From positions 310,001 through 374,000 of the forward strand of contig JAIEOQ010000005.1 in the NCBI GenBank assembly GCA_019750335.1: a stretch of 64,000 bases of DNA. The letters run 5' to 3'. Each line of letters opens with the position of its first letter. The stretch's first letter is position 1. Source of the stretch: Candidatus Obscuribacterales bacterium. Lineage in GTDB: Bacteria > Cyanobacteriota > Vampirovibrionia > Obscuribacterales > Obscuribacteraceae. Positions 23,222-31,322 of the stretch are shown here, one piece after another. The notes below the pieces were generated by a model. The model had not been told where the DNA came from, did no database searches, and saw only the letters and a list, made by a program, of their open reading frames with translations. Both the position numbers and the translations under genes were made by a program.

Positions 23222-24190
23222 ATGGAAATTCAAAATAAAAGACTGAAAAGGCTCGATTTTACCTATGAGGCTCAAAATATGCTGAAGAAAGCTGCGATTG
23301 CTTTGGAAAAACTTGGAAAGGAGAACATCTTGATCGTCACACTTACTCATCCTGGATCTACAAGAAAAGCACTATCACTGTTGGAACAAGAATCAGATTC
23401 GGTTGTTAATAAATTCAATGAGTATTTACGTCGTAATCTAGAGAAACCTGAATACATGTGGGTTTATGAGTACCAAAAGAGAGGTGCTCTCCATCTCCAC
23501 TATGCGATCTACATTCCACCATCTTCTGGTTACGAAGTTCTGACCAGATTTACCCAAGAAGCGATCCAAAACCGATGGTTCGGTATCCTTCAGGATCTTT
23601 CTAAAAAATCCGGTGTGGATATTTTTGAGCGCATCGATGGAGTTGTTCCTCTTCAGTGTGATCCATCGATTGTTAGGGTTGAAGTTGAACGTTGTTATAG
23701 CAGCGTTCAAAAATACTTTTCCAAATCTAACTCAAAAATGCCTTATAGGCATTCTGATGGTACTGTATCCGCTCCGAAATGTTGGTCACGAATAAGTAAA
23801 TCACTCCGAAAAAGGTTGCGCAGGGAGCAGCTAACTAGGATCTTTGAAGTAGATGATCAATTGTTCGCCGCTACCCTAATACAACATGCTTTATGTTTGA
23901 TGAATCCAAGTAAGTTTGGGAGTATTACAAATAAATATTGGAAAGTATGGAGTGGGTATTGGTTTGAGGTTCCTGTATCTCGAATTCAATACTTGCAGAC
24001 CGTTCTTTCTGAACTTGCTAAGAAGACAAAAGAAGAAGTAGAGCGGAATAGAAAGTTAAATCGCGGTACTAAGCGTTCTCCTGGAGCGAGAAGGCCTGTA
24101 CGGCATAAAGTCACTTTTCAATTAGAGTCAACAGGAAAGGGACAACTGAAGTTTTACGACAAAAGGAGAACTTCGAATAAGAAAAAATAG
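23222..24190 (+). CDS. rep: HUH-type replication initiator (rolling-circle Rep-like)
   Basis: 322 residues from the ATG at 23222 (GGGAG upstream; a TTG at 23210 is in frame). The three motifs of HUH Rep proteins are in order: motif 1 ILIVTLTHP (residues 36-44), motif 2 EYQKRGALHLHYAI with His91-Leu-His93, and motif 3 with candidate nucleophile tyrosines in CYSSVQKYFSK (Y159, Y165; Lys168). A basic C-terminal tail (RTSNKKK) follows. Such proteins nick one strand and start rolling-circle replication or mobilisation. On an integrated element it suggests replication after excision. Confidence 0.8.
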   Translation: MEIQNKRLKRLDFTYEAQNMLKKAAIALEKLGKENILIVTLTHPGSTRKALSLLEQESDSVVNKFNEYLRRNLEKPEYMWVYEYQKRGALHLHYAIYIPPSSGYEVLTRFTQEAIQNRWFGILQDLSKKSGVDIFERIDGVVPLQCDPSIVRVEVERCYSSVQKYFSKSNSKMPYRHSDGTVSAPKCWSRISKSLRKRLRREQLTRIFEVDDQLFAATLIQHALCLMNPSKFGSITNKYWKVWSGYWFEVPVSRIQYLQTVLSELAKKTKEEVERNRKLNRGTKRSPGARRPVRHKVTFQLESTGKGQLKFYDKRRTSNKKK

Positions 24191-24440
24191 TCGCAAGTTG
24201 TAAAACTAAAAATGATCTATTTCAAAAATGCTATTTGATAAAGCGCAAACTATTTCACGTAGAATTCCCGCTGACGTTATGTCTGCCGACGATGGATTTG
24301 CGAACGATGCACCATCGGAAGCTCGCCACAGGCACCCGTAAACCACACGCACAAAGATTCAAAGGATGAGCAGGGTTTGTATAAAAAATCGCTTGTGTTT
24401 TTTTTTCTCATTGAAAGATCAACCTAAGGAGAACAAGACA

Positions 24441-25172
24441 ATGAAAATTATGGATGAACTAACTGAATATGCTAAAACTCAAGACATTCCAGAACCATCT
24501 TGCTATAGCGCCCTTTGCTATCTTGTATTGCGTGCCTTCAACGTAGATCCTTTAAGCTCACGTGCCAAAGAATTTATTGAAAAAGCAAGACGAGCAATTT
24601 ATTCAAATAAAGAAATAGAGCCACCGGTGGGAGAAAGGCTACCCCCCTCCGCATCTGGTTATTTATATGATACGGAGTCCGCCATAGCTGTCCATAAGGC
24701 GGAAATTCGTGAATTTGTAATATCTGTTGTAGAAAAGACAGCGAAGGACGCCTCCCGCCGTAGTGATTCTGGCGTTGATGCCTCCAGCGATGATTCCGGC
24801 AGTGAGGACCCCATCGCTGATGCTTCCGACAATGCTTCCGACGTTGATGCCTCCAGCAACACCGATGCTTCCGACATCGACAACACAGCAAGAAATGCAT
24901 GCCTGAGGGCCCTGAAAAGTTATCGAGACTACGCAGCTGAGAAGGAGAATGGTCCAAAGAGTGAAGTACAAGCTTTATTTGGTGACAAGATCCACAAACA
25001 ACAAGCGGGCAATTATCGAAGACAACAGGAAGTACAGGCACGAATTAAGCGGCAATTTGAACAACTACCAAAAACAGAGACCTATAGCATGCGACAACTT
25101 GAAAAAATTATGAGAGCAGATTCGCGTACTATCAAGAAAGCCTTACGCGACAGAGGCATCAAAGGATACTGA
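24441..25172 (+). CDS. Hypothetical protein with Asp/Ala/Ser repeat linker
   Basis: 243 residues from the ATG at 24441, 10 bases after AAGGAG; an upstream in-frame start at 24366 is without such a site. Residues 1-95 are helical (LTEYAKTQDI, AKEFIEKARRAIY). Residues 105-150 are a low-complexity linker of DAS/DND units (24757-24882). The C-terminal 90 residues are basic and helical, ending in a helix-turn-helix-like TYSMRQLEKIMRADSRTIKKALRDRGI. It may bind DNA. No family recognised. Confidence 0.6.
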   Translation: MKIMDELTEYAKTQDIPEPSCYSALCYLVLRAFNVDPLSSRAKEFIEKARRAIYSNKEIEPPVGERLPPSASGYLYDTESAIAVHKAEIREFVISVVEKTAKDASRRSDSGVDASSDDSGSEDPIADASDNASDVDASSNTDASDIDNTARNACLRALKSYRDYAAEKENGPKSEVQALFGDKIHKQQAGNYRRQQEVQARIKRQFEQLPKTETYSMRQLEKIMRADSRTIKKALRDRGIKGY

Positions 25173-25242
25173 AAAGAAAGAGATCTTCTTCGATTAATTC
25201 AAATGCGCCAAAACTACCAATTTTTCTGAAGTCATGATTTTT

Positions 25243-25316
25243 GCGTATATATTGTCTACATAGGGGATCAATCGATAAACCCTTATAGGGACAGTAATTT
25301 AAGCAAGTATATACGC
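25243..25316. repeat. Spaced inverted repeat before the OrfA-like gene
   Basis: GCGTATATA (25243-25251) and TATATACGC (25308-25316) flank 56 bases that also contain a small palindrome CCCTTATAGGG. It lies 27 bases before the gene at 25344. Possible control region or origin. Confidence 0.4.
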
Positions 25317-25343
25317 TTACCAAAGTACATGGAGTAAATTCAA

Positions 25344-25976
25344 ATGGGTAGCCAGAAACAGAAACAGGTTCGTCGCAATTACTCAGACGACCAAAAGAAA
25401 GCGTTTGTTGATGAAGCAATTGCCACCGGCAAGCTTACTGACACTGCGCGCAAACACGGAATAAACGTCAACGTTTTAAGTCGGTGGAAGTCTGAATTTT
25501 ATGGCTCAACGCCCGAAGATAAAGCTGATTGCCGCTTCATTACCAGCGACGTTGAGGCCGAATCATTGCGCAAAAGCCTTACACAGATAGAGCGCCTAGA
25601 AAAGCTGCACAATGGGCTTGTTGACTCACTGACACGTGATATTGTCCAAAAGACCTCTTCATACAAAGCTGCCATCACCAATACAAGCCTTGTTAATTCC
25701 CTGGATAAGTTACTTCAGTTGAAAACTTCGGTCCATAGTCAACTTTACCGTGTTCAAAAGCCGTCAGATAACAAATCAGAAAAAGAGTGGGAACTTGAGC
25801 GTGGGGCACAACAGATCGTCGAGATAATGGTTCAAGAGTTTGTCAAAGGCAGGATAATTCGATCCGTCGGCAACCGAGAAAAGCTAGAGGGATCAAAAGA
25901 ACCTGACATAAAGCCACCGCTAATCATCCCAGCAAGCGTACTTGAAGATATCGCTTCAGACACATCGCTGATTTAA
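25344..25976 (+). CDS. Protein with IS3 OrfA-like HTH domain
   Basis: 210 residues. The first 50 (RRNYSDDQKKAFVDEAIATGKLTDTARKHGINVNVLSRWKSEF) are the homeodomain-like HTH of IS3/IS911 OrfA proteins. The remaining 160 residues are helical and unrelated to any transposase I know, and no OrfB, inverted ends or target duplication are seen nearby. So this is more likely a DNA-binding regulator that uses this HTH than an insertion sequence. GGAG precedes the ATG. It converges on the DnaB-like gene. Confidence 0.65.
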   Translation: MGSQKQKQVRRNYSDDQKKAFVDEAIATGKLTDTARKHGINVNVLSRWKSEFYGSTPEDKADCRFITSDVEAESLRKSLTQIERLEKLHNGLVDSLTRDIVQKTSSYKAAITNTSLVNSLDKLLQLKTSVHSQLYRVQKPSDNKSEKEWELERGAQQIVEIMVQEFVKGRIIRSVGNREKLEGSKEPDIKPPLIIPASVLEDIASDTSLI

Positions 25977-26100
25977 AACGCTTCCGGTATCAAACGGCTC
26001 ACCATCCACAGCCCACTTTATTTGGGAGCCTTATAAGGGCTTGTAGCATACTCTCAGAAGAGATTCTACCTCTCACCGGCAACCCTTAATCGCTCGTGAC

Positions 26101-26973
26101 TCAGGGCTGGTTTCTAAAGCTGCCAGTACCGAAATCGAAATAAAGCTCAAACGTTCCCAGTGGGCCATGTCTGTTTTTGGCGATGATAATTTCAGTACAG
26201 TTTTTATCCGGTGCTTCAAGATCGTAATAAGATTGCCGGTATAAGAACATCACTAAATCAACATCTTCAACAGCTATTGCTTTGTGTAGATCACGCAATT
26301 GAGGTCGATTGTCTTCTCTGCCGTCAACAAGTTCATTAATCGGAGAAACAACTATCAACGGCACGTTTAGTTGGTGCGCTATGTTCTTCAGGGAACCGGA
26401 AATTGTCGGTAAGTCTTGCCTGCCAGTGTCAGAAAGATGCTCTGTGTTCAAATGCTGAATACCGTTTATGATCACCAGCCCTAAATCCCCCATCTCCGAT
26501 CTTGCGCGTTTGCATTTATCAAAAATTTGGTCAGCGGTGAGCGCAAATGAATCATCAATCAGGATCGGAAGACTCTTGAATCGATTTGCGGCATCGTAGA
26601 TGCGACTCCAATCATTGTCGTCCACCATCCCTGCCCGCAATCGGGTGGCGTTGAGTTCCGCCATACTTTGAAGCAGCCTGCTTGCCAGAAGTCTCTTGGA
26701 TGTCCGTGAACTAAATATCGCGACAGGTAATTGATTTCCTGCCGACATATATTGCGCAAAATTCAAACATAGGGCAGTAGCGCCCATTGATGGCCGTGAA
26801 CCGATAACGACTAACTGGGATGGATGAAAACCGCCTGTAAGATCGTCAAGAGCTTCAATTCCCGTAGAAATGCTCGCTATGCACCCCTTATTGTCAGCGC
26901 GCTTTTTAATTTCAGCAACAGCATCATCAACATGATTATTGATGTGTGTCAGATCATCGATTGCGGTAGCCAT
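26101..26973 (-). CDS. Degenerate DnaB-like helicase-domain protein
   Basis: 290 residues aligning by eye to the C-terminal RecA-like domain of DnaB: STGIEALDDLTGGFHPSQLVVIGSRPSMG, RDLHKAIAVEDVDLVMFLYR and IIIAKNRHGPLGTFEL. The N-terminal DnaB domain is missing. Three catalytic positions are changed: the Walker A Lys is Ala65 (GSRPSMGAT), the SLEM-type Glu region reads SSRTS, and the Walker B Asp is Asn170 (LVIINGIQHL). So ATP hydrolysis is unlikely. It starts 9 bases after the nuclease gene of the same operon. It may act as a decoy or loader of the host helicase; this is a guess. Confidence 0.75.
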   Translation of the reverse strand: MATAIDDLTHINNHVDDAVAEIKKRADNKGCIASISTGIEALDDLTGGFHPSQLVVIGSRPSMGATALCLNFAQYMSAGNQLPVAIFSSRTSKRLLASRLLQSMAELNATRLRAGMVDDNDWSRIYDAANRFKSLPILIDDSFALTADQIFDKCKRARSEMGDLGLVIINGIQHLNTEHLSDTGRQDLPTISGSLKNIAHQLNVPLIVVSPINELVDGREDNRPQLRDLHKAIAVEDVDLVMFLYRQSYYDLEAPDKNCTEIIIAKNRHGPLGTFELYFDFGTGSFRNQP

Positions 26974-26982
26974 AAATTCCAG

Positions 26983-27858
26983 TTAGCACTTTTCTCTGGA
27001 TTCATAAACCAGCTTTAGGAGACCTTCTAGGGCTACTTTTTTCTCTTCAACGTCCGTTTTACTCAAACTGATCTTGTAGCCTTTTGGGTAATCGAGGGCT
27101 TCAAACTCGTCTGCCTCGATTCTGCTGTCAAAGTAGTCAGATTTTGGAACATGAAGGCGCAAAACGACATGGTTTTTCTTCGGTACGAGGGTGGCAAAGT
27201 TAAACGGCTGTGTATCGCGCTGAAAACCTATATAGACCTTGTTGTACTTCAAGGAAATTGAGGGCGCGAACCCCTTGCACATATTTGCGATCTCGTCGGC
27301 GAGAGATACCATGTCGTCGGAACTCCTCGATACCCAGTAAGAACGATCCGTAGGTGCCGCCAGAGTATCTTCGTCTTCATCCACCAACCCACGAGTCAGC
27401 TCATTCAAGACAGTCGTGAATACCAAAGTAGTACTGTTTCCGACTCTCAGGGCTTGCATTTGCAGCGCAATTATTGGTATTGAGCCGTTGAATAGAGAAA
27501 TTACATTCAAGAATCTGCTGCTGATGTCTTCAGCGACAATTACAGCGCAGTGATCGTACTGGGGATAGCGCTTTCGTTCTATATCCCAATAATCAAGCGT
27601 TCTGATTATGTGTGATTCGTCTGTTTTTCCAAGTTGAATCTCCACTTCGTATCGTCGGAGGGTATCTATATTCTGGAGTAACAAATCGAGCCTTCCAGAG
27701 CCTTTATGGACCCTCTCACGGTCACGTAGAACAAGGTCACCCAATCCCAAAACCGAGGGATCGTCGGCAATAAGATTTTGTACCCAAAGCTCATTAAACT
27801 CAGGAGAATCTTTGAGCCAAATTCTTTTTGGTTTTACATAATTGGCATTTACTGACAT
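26983..27858 (-). CDS. PD-(D/E)XK nuclease-family protein
   Basis: 291 residues from the ATG at 27858 behind GGAGG; an upstream extension into the beta-flower gene is open but has no ribosome site. Residues 35-125 carry a PD-(D/E)XK core: GRLDLLLQNIDTLRRYEVEIQLGKTDESHI, with Asp of RLDLL and Glu-x-x-Gln of VEIQLGK (Gln at the usual Lys position, Lys shortly after), and IIRTLDYWDIERKRYP. The rest is a beta-rich part (about 205-290). I have seen this domain arrangement as an uncharacterised, widely transferred family. It is the middle gene of a three-gene operon. Confidence 0.68.
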   Translation of the reverse strand: MSVNANYVKPKRIWLKDSPEFNELWVQNLIADDPSVLGLGDLVLRDRERVHKGSGRLDLLLQNIDTLRRYEVEIQLGKTDESHIIRTLDYWDIERKRYPQYDHCAVIVAEDISSRFLNVISLFNGSIPIIALQMQALRVGNSTTLVFTTVLNELTRGLVDEDEDTLAAPTDRSYWVSRSSDDMVSLADEIANMCKGFAPSISLKYNKVYIGFQRDTQPFNFATLVPKKNHVVLRLHVPKSDYFDSRIEADEFEALDYPKGYKISLSKTDVEEKKVALEGLLKLVYESREKC

Positions 27859-27880
27859 ACATACCTCCGAGAATACACCG

Positions 27881-28168
27881 CTACTCCGTGAAACAAATCC
27901 ACAGAGCTGCCAACATTGTTTGACTGGTGGTTCCTTCAATTGTGTTACCGATTTTCTGCAAGCTTTCTAGCTTGCAGCCGTTTGCGTCATATAAGTCGGC
28001 CCCCCTAATGCTTGCAATCTTTCTACCGCTGGCGTCGTAAATGTCATTGCCTCTGACGGTCGCGACTTTTCGTCCTGTGGACTCATAGAGGTCATTTCCC
28101 TTCACGGCAGCAATGCGGCGACCCAGGGAATCGCAGAAATCGGTTCCGCGCATCTTGAATTTGCTCAT
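27881..28168 (-). CDS. 4-fold beta-flower domain protein
   Basis: 95 residues. The first 65 consist of four units of 16-17 residues: RGTDFCDSLGRRIAAVK, GNDLYESTGRKVATVR, GNDIYDASGRKIASIR and GADLYDANGCKLESL. This matches the recently described four-fold beta-flower architecture, found largely by structure prediction; its function is not known. The last 30 residues are a hydrophobic tail. First gene of an operon with a nuclease and a DnaB-like protein, divergent from an XRE repressor. Possibly a sensor. Confidence 0.72.
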   Translation of the reverse strand: MSKFKMRGTDFCDSLGRRIAAVKGNDLYESTGRKVATVRGNDIYDASGRKIASIRGADLYDANGCKLESLQKIGNTIEGTTSQTMLAALWICFTE

Positions 28169-28248
28169 GTTTTTGCACCTCTTTTAGAACAATTCCTTCA
28201 ACCGAAATTTGCTCCTACTGACAGATATTAATCTAATTCCCAAAAAAT

Positions 28249-28281
28249 TGTACGCGGCGTACATGTTGTATGCGGCATACA
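28249..28281. promoter_or_regulatory. Tandem palindromic operators of the XRE regulator
   Basis: Two 15-base palindromes, TGTACGCGGCGTACA (28249-28263) and TGTATGCGGCATACA (28267-28281), centres 18 bases apart, lie between divergent genes. Where they differ the changes are matched on both arms (C/T with G/A), as if a protein constrains both half-sites. Confidence 0.75.
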
Positions 28282-28299
28282 AAACGTTTAATGTGCTTA

Positions 28300-28557
28300 A
28301 TGAAGAAGAGAAGATCTCAAGTTAGCCATAAAACTGAGGATATTACCTTTTGGGCTGCGATGCGAAACGCCCGTCTCGCTAAAGGGCTGACTCAGGAACA
28401 GCTTGCTGAGAAAATAAGAGAAAAGGCGGATGCGCCATGGATTTCTAGAGTGGAATCTGGGCAGAAAGATATTTCTCTACGTACAGCGCTCCGAATTGCG
28501 AAAGCCTTGGGCGTAGATATGTTTCTTGATAAATCTAGGTTGCGAGAAGATGATTGA
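28300..28557 (+). CDS. XRE-family transcriptional regulator
   Basis: 85 residues from ATG 28300; in-frame ATGs at 28270 and 28291 exist, but the first sits inside an operator. The HTH is at about residues 17-75: FWAAMRNARLAKGLTQEQLAEKIREKADAPWISRVESGQ, then DISLRTALRIAKALGV, typical Cro/C1-type. It probably represses itself and the divergent beta-flower/nuclease/DnaB-like operon through the paired sites at 28249-28281. The arrangement matches control by an XRE repressor of toxic or defence genes. Confidence 0.82.
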   Translation: MKKRRSQVSHKTEDITFWAAMRNARLAKGLTQEQLAEKIREKADAPWISRVESGQKDISLRTALRIAKALGVDMFLDKSRLREDD

Positions 28558-28609
28558 GTCGGTTTGTTAGTTTTGCTGGATTGTAATCATCAGTTCGCTA
28601 CATGACGCG

Positions 28610-29539
28610 CTACTCCAACTCGCTACCGCAAGTTGTACACACTTCAGATAAGCTTGGACTGCTTCCGGGCATAATGATGAGTTGTGTCGTTCGTTGTTTT
28701 TTTGCCTTAATAGTGGCTTTACGGAGCAGATACCCGATGTCATAGGGCTTGAGTTTTTCTAAGCTCACTAGTGAGGCAAAAGCCAACTCGATCTCGTTGC
28801 TAACACCACTGAGAACTTCGGCGCAAAATTTTGCGGATGCGCTTATATAGGCTGTTTCTGCCTTTGTTTCTTCTCCTCGGCCGTCGCCTCTTTCTACCAT
28901 TCGATAGAAGCTTAAAGGCAACGAGTGAGTTTGTGCGGAAAGAAATCGATAGTAACCACGGATGAACGAAATGTCTTTAGTCCCCATGCGTTGTAATATC
29001 TCGTCTTGAATGAGCATGAGCGCGGATTCGCCCTTTAAAAACCGCTTTTGTTGTTTGTCTGGTAGTCCGCTAAAGAATGGATTCTTTTGAAGCTCATCTC
29101 GAAGCTCATTTGCTTGCTTTTCAAATTCTGCGAGCTGTTTATCGTGGGGGTCGAAATCGCGGAACATTCGCTGCCGAGATAAGCAATCGTGCAATTGTAT
29201 TACGCGCAGTCTAGCTATCCATTCGTCATCGGAGACCTTTTCAAAACAGAGATAATAAAGCGTTAGAGAAAGCTCGTAAGCATTACGTACTAAGGATGCG
29301 ATTGCACTAAAATCCCAATGAATACCTATTGGATTGATTTTGCTTTTGGGGCATAAGAAGAGGATGCTGACACATATTGTGCATAGGCGTGTGAATAGTA
29401 AGGATGCCCAGAAGCGTCTCTCACCTGCATCATGACCCGCTATTGATTGGGAAATGGCAATTGCACGTTCAGTCTGTATGGTTAAGAAACTTATTGCCTC
29501 TGGGTATGTTTCTGGAGTATTGATTTCGTCGGAGTTCAT
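28610..29539 (-). CDS. DUF5677-like helical protein
   Basis: 309 residues, helical, with a hydrophobic cluster near residue 50 (FTRLCTICVSILFLC) and FSAIASLVRNAYELSLTLYYL, resembling the family DUF5677 (members often accompany defence genes). A conserved-looking SAQTHSLPLSFYRM lies near residue 205. The tail CTTCGSE has one CxxC. It is divergent from the ApeA-like gene, 149 bases away. Function unknown; a HEPN-like fold is conceivable. Confidence 0.5.
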   Translation of the reverse strand: MNSDEINTPETYPEAISFLTIQTERAIAISQSIAGHDAGERRFWASLLFTRLCTICVSILFLCPKSKINPIGIHWDFSAIASLVRNAYELSLTLYYLCFEKVSDDEWIARLRVIQLHDCLSRQRMFRDFDPHDKQLAEFEKQANELRDELQKNPFFSGLPDKQQKRFLKGESALMLIQDEILQRMGTKDISFIRGYYRFLSAQTHSLPLSFYRMVERGDGRGEETKAETAYISASAKFCAEVLSGVSNEIELAFASLVSLEKLKPYDIGYLLRKATIKAKKQRTTQLIIMPGSSPSLSEVCTTCGSELE

Positions 29540-29688
29540 ATTTCCTCGCGGTGAAGACCTTTCAGCAGTATAGCGCTTAGGCTATAAGGCATGAGCACTC
29601 ATTGTTTCTGCATCGTGGACTTTTGTCGGTTGTTCACAATAGAATTTTTTGGGAATATAACAAATGGATTTTCTAGCAGGAATCGATA

Positions 29689-31206
29689 ATGGTATTCATT
29701 AGCTCTGCATTCGAAGATTGGAAATTTAAAGGGCATTGGTGGAATGTCAACCAAACTGTCCTGCCAGAGCAAGATAGAGGCATCGTTGCTGGTGAGCTTC
29801 ACTATAAAGGGTACGGCGAAGGTGCATTACTCACAACAATAGGCAATATTAACAATCTAAATGATGAATTCAACGATGATGTCACCTGGGTTCATACAAT
29901 CTTATTTGATATTGAAGTTCCGGCGTGGTTACACGGTGTAACCACAAATGGAATGCCCATCACTTTGGTGGATGTCATATATTTTGGGGGACGTAGTAAC
30001 TCAAGATCTGTCTTCGCTTCTGAAGATCGGCTTAAGCCTCGCATTGTAGTAACAGATTTGCATGTATTACCCGATACTCTTTATAAGTCAATGACATTGA
30101 GTTTCCCGGGACTGTTAGCATTTCTACAGATAAACCCCTCATACGAAGCAGAAGCAGAAACTAAAATTAGTATTCCTGAGGCTGTTACAGAATTTGTTGT
30201 AGATTCTCATTTCAAGGATATACCAGTCAAACTCAGTTTTTGGTACCGTCCTATCTGTTCACAGGACTTTTACTCTAGTTTCACATTGGAGACGTTGGCC
30301 GGAATTACCGTAGACGGTGCTACGCCTCAGAGCGCCGATTGGTTTCTTGAGCTTGCATATTCACTGCAATACTTATTCTCAACGCTATATGGTTCTCCAA
30401 CATGTCCGCAGAAAATAGTACTTACTACAGAAGCGGATGAGTCAGGCGCTCTTTGGTATAGCTTTGATAGAAAAAGCTTTCGGCAGGACTTTAAAGAACA
30501 TGAGCTTTTGGTAACGGTTGCAACTCATACTGACGCTGCCTTACGGCAAGCAGTAGAAAGCTGGCTCAATTTATCTAGTGATTACATTGAAGTCATTCAT
30601 CGATTCTATGGAAACTTTTTCTTTCCTCATCCAAAGGCTCGAATTAATCTAGTCTTTTACTTGCAAATAATGGAATTTTTGCACGAGATCTTATTTCCAA
30701 GCGCCAATATTCTGACTGATCAAGAAAAGACTCAATTCAAGATAATCAAACAGTTTATAAAGAAGTTTCTTAAGTCAGAAAAGCAACTTAAACAATATGT
30801 AGATAACTGTCTCGTTCATATTGGCAAGCCGACTCAAAAAATTCGAACAGAAAAACTATTCAACGAATTGAGTGATCTTTACCCTTTTATCTTTTTTGAA
30901 GATGCTACAAACTTTGTTAAATGCCTGATCGAAACAAGGAATTTTTATATTCATGGAACCTTGCCAAAGCGGGATACTTTGCTAGAAGTTCTCGAACAGA
31001 CTACTGCTGTGGAAGGGTTGAAATTAGCCATTCTCTTATTGCTTCTTCGACAGCTGAATTTGGATCAAGGACTCATCCGACGTCGACTGAATACCAGTAC
31101 GGAATTTAGAAACTGGAACGTTTTAAGCAATCGCTACTTTGATGATGAGAAGCTAGCGAAAAAGGTAAGTGATCCAGCCAGACCATTGACGAATCTCCAG
31201 CTCTGA
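29689..31206 (+). CDS. ApeA-like HEPN defence protein
   Basis: 505 residues. The N-terminal 300 match the layout of the ApeA N-terminal domain (KFKGHWWNVNQ, then GIVAGELHYKGYGEGALLTT). The C-terminal 150 are helical and contain ETRNFYIHG near residue 425, the R-x4-H motif of HEPN ribonucleases. ApeA-type proteins are single-gene phage-defence systems believed to cleave RNA after infection. The length is close to known ApeA. A lone gene with its own upstream region, divergent from the DUF5677-like gene. Confidence 0.75.
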   Translation: MVFISSAFEDWKFKGHWWNVNQTVLPEQDRGIVAGELHYKGYGEGALLTTIGNINNLNDEFNDDVTWVHTILFDIEVPAWLHGVTTNGMPITLVDVIYFGGRSNSRSVFASEDRLKPRIVVTDLHVLPDTLYKSMTLSFPGLLAFLQINPSYEAEAETKISIPEAVTEFVVDSHFKDIPVKLSFWYRPICSQDFYSSFTLETLAGITVDGATPQSADWFLELAYSLQYLFSTLYGSPTCPQKIVLTTEADESGALWYSFDRKSFRQDFKEHELLVTVATHTDAALRQAVESWLNLSSDYIEVIHRFYGNFFFPHPKARINLVFYLQIMEFLHEILFPSANILTDQEKTQFKIIKQFIKKFLKSEKQLKQYVDNCLVHIGKPTQKIRTEKLFNELSDLYPFIFFEDATNFVKCLIETRNFYIHGTLPKRDTLLEVLEQTTAVEGLKLAILLLLLRQLNLDQGLIRRRLNTSTEFRNWNVLSNRYFDDEKLAKKVSDPARPLTNLQL

Positions 31207-31322
31207 TTGCTTTAGTATCCTCAGAATTCAGGAACTGGGCTAACCTGGCAGCAAGTAATTCTCCCTATAGAATATTGAGGATTTCTCAAGTACCGCTCTG
31301 CTTGTCAGATGCTATTTAAATT

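Noticed and set aside
24574..25041. Minus-strand open frame with His/Arg/Cys-rich repeats
   Set aside because: Antisense of the Asp/Ala/Ser linker; composition is a mirror of the low-complexity DNA.
25344..25976. Insertion sequence (IS3 family)
   Set aside because: Only the HTH resembles OrfA; no transposase, terminal inverted repeats or target duplication.
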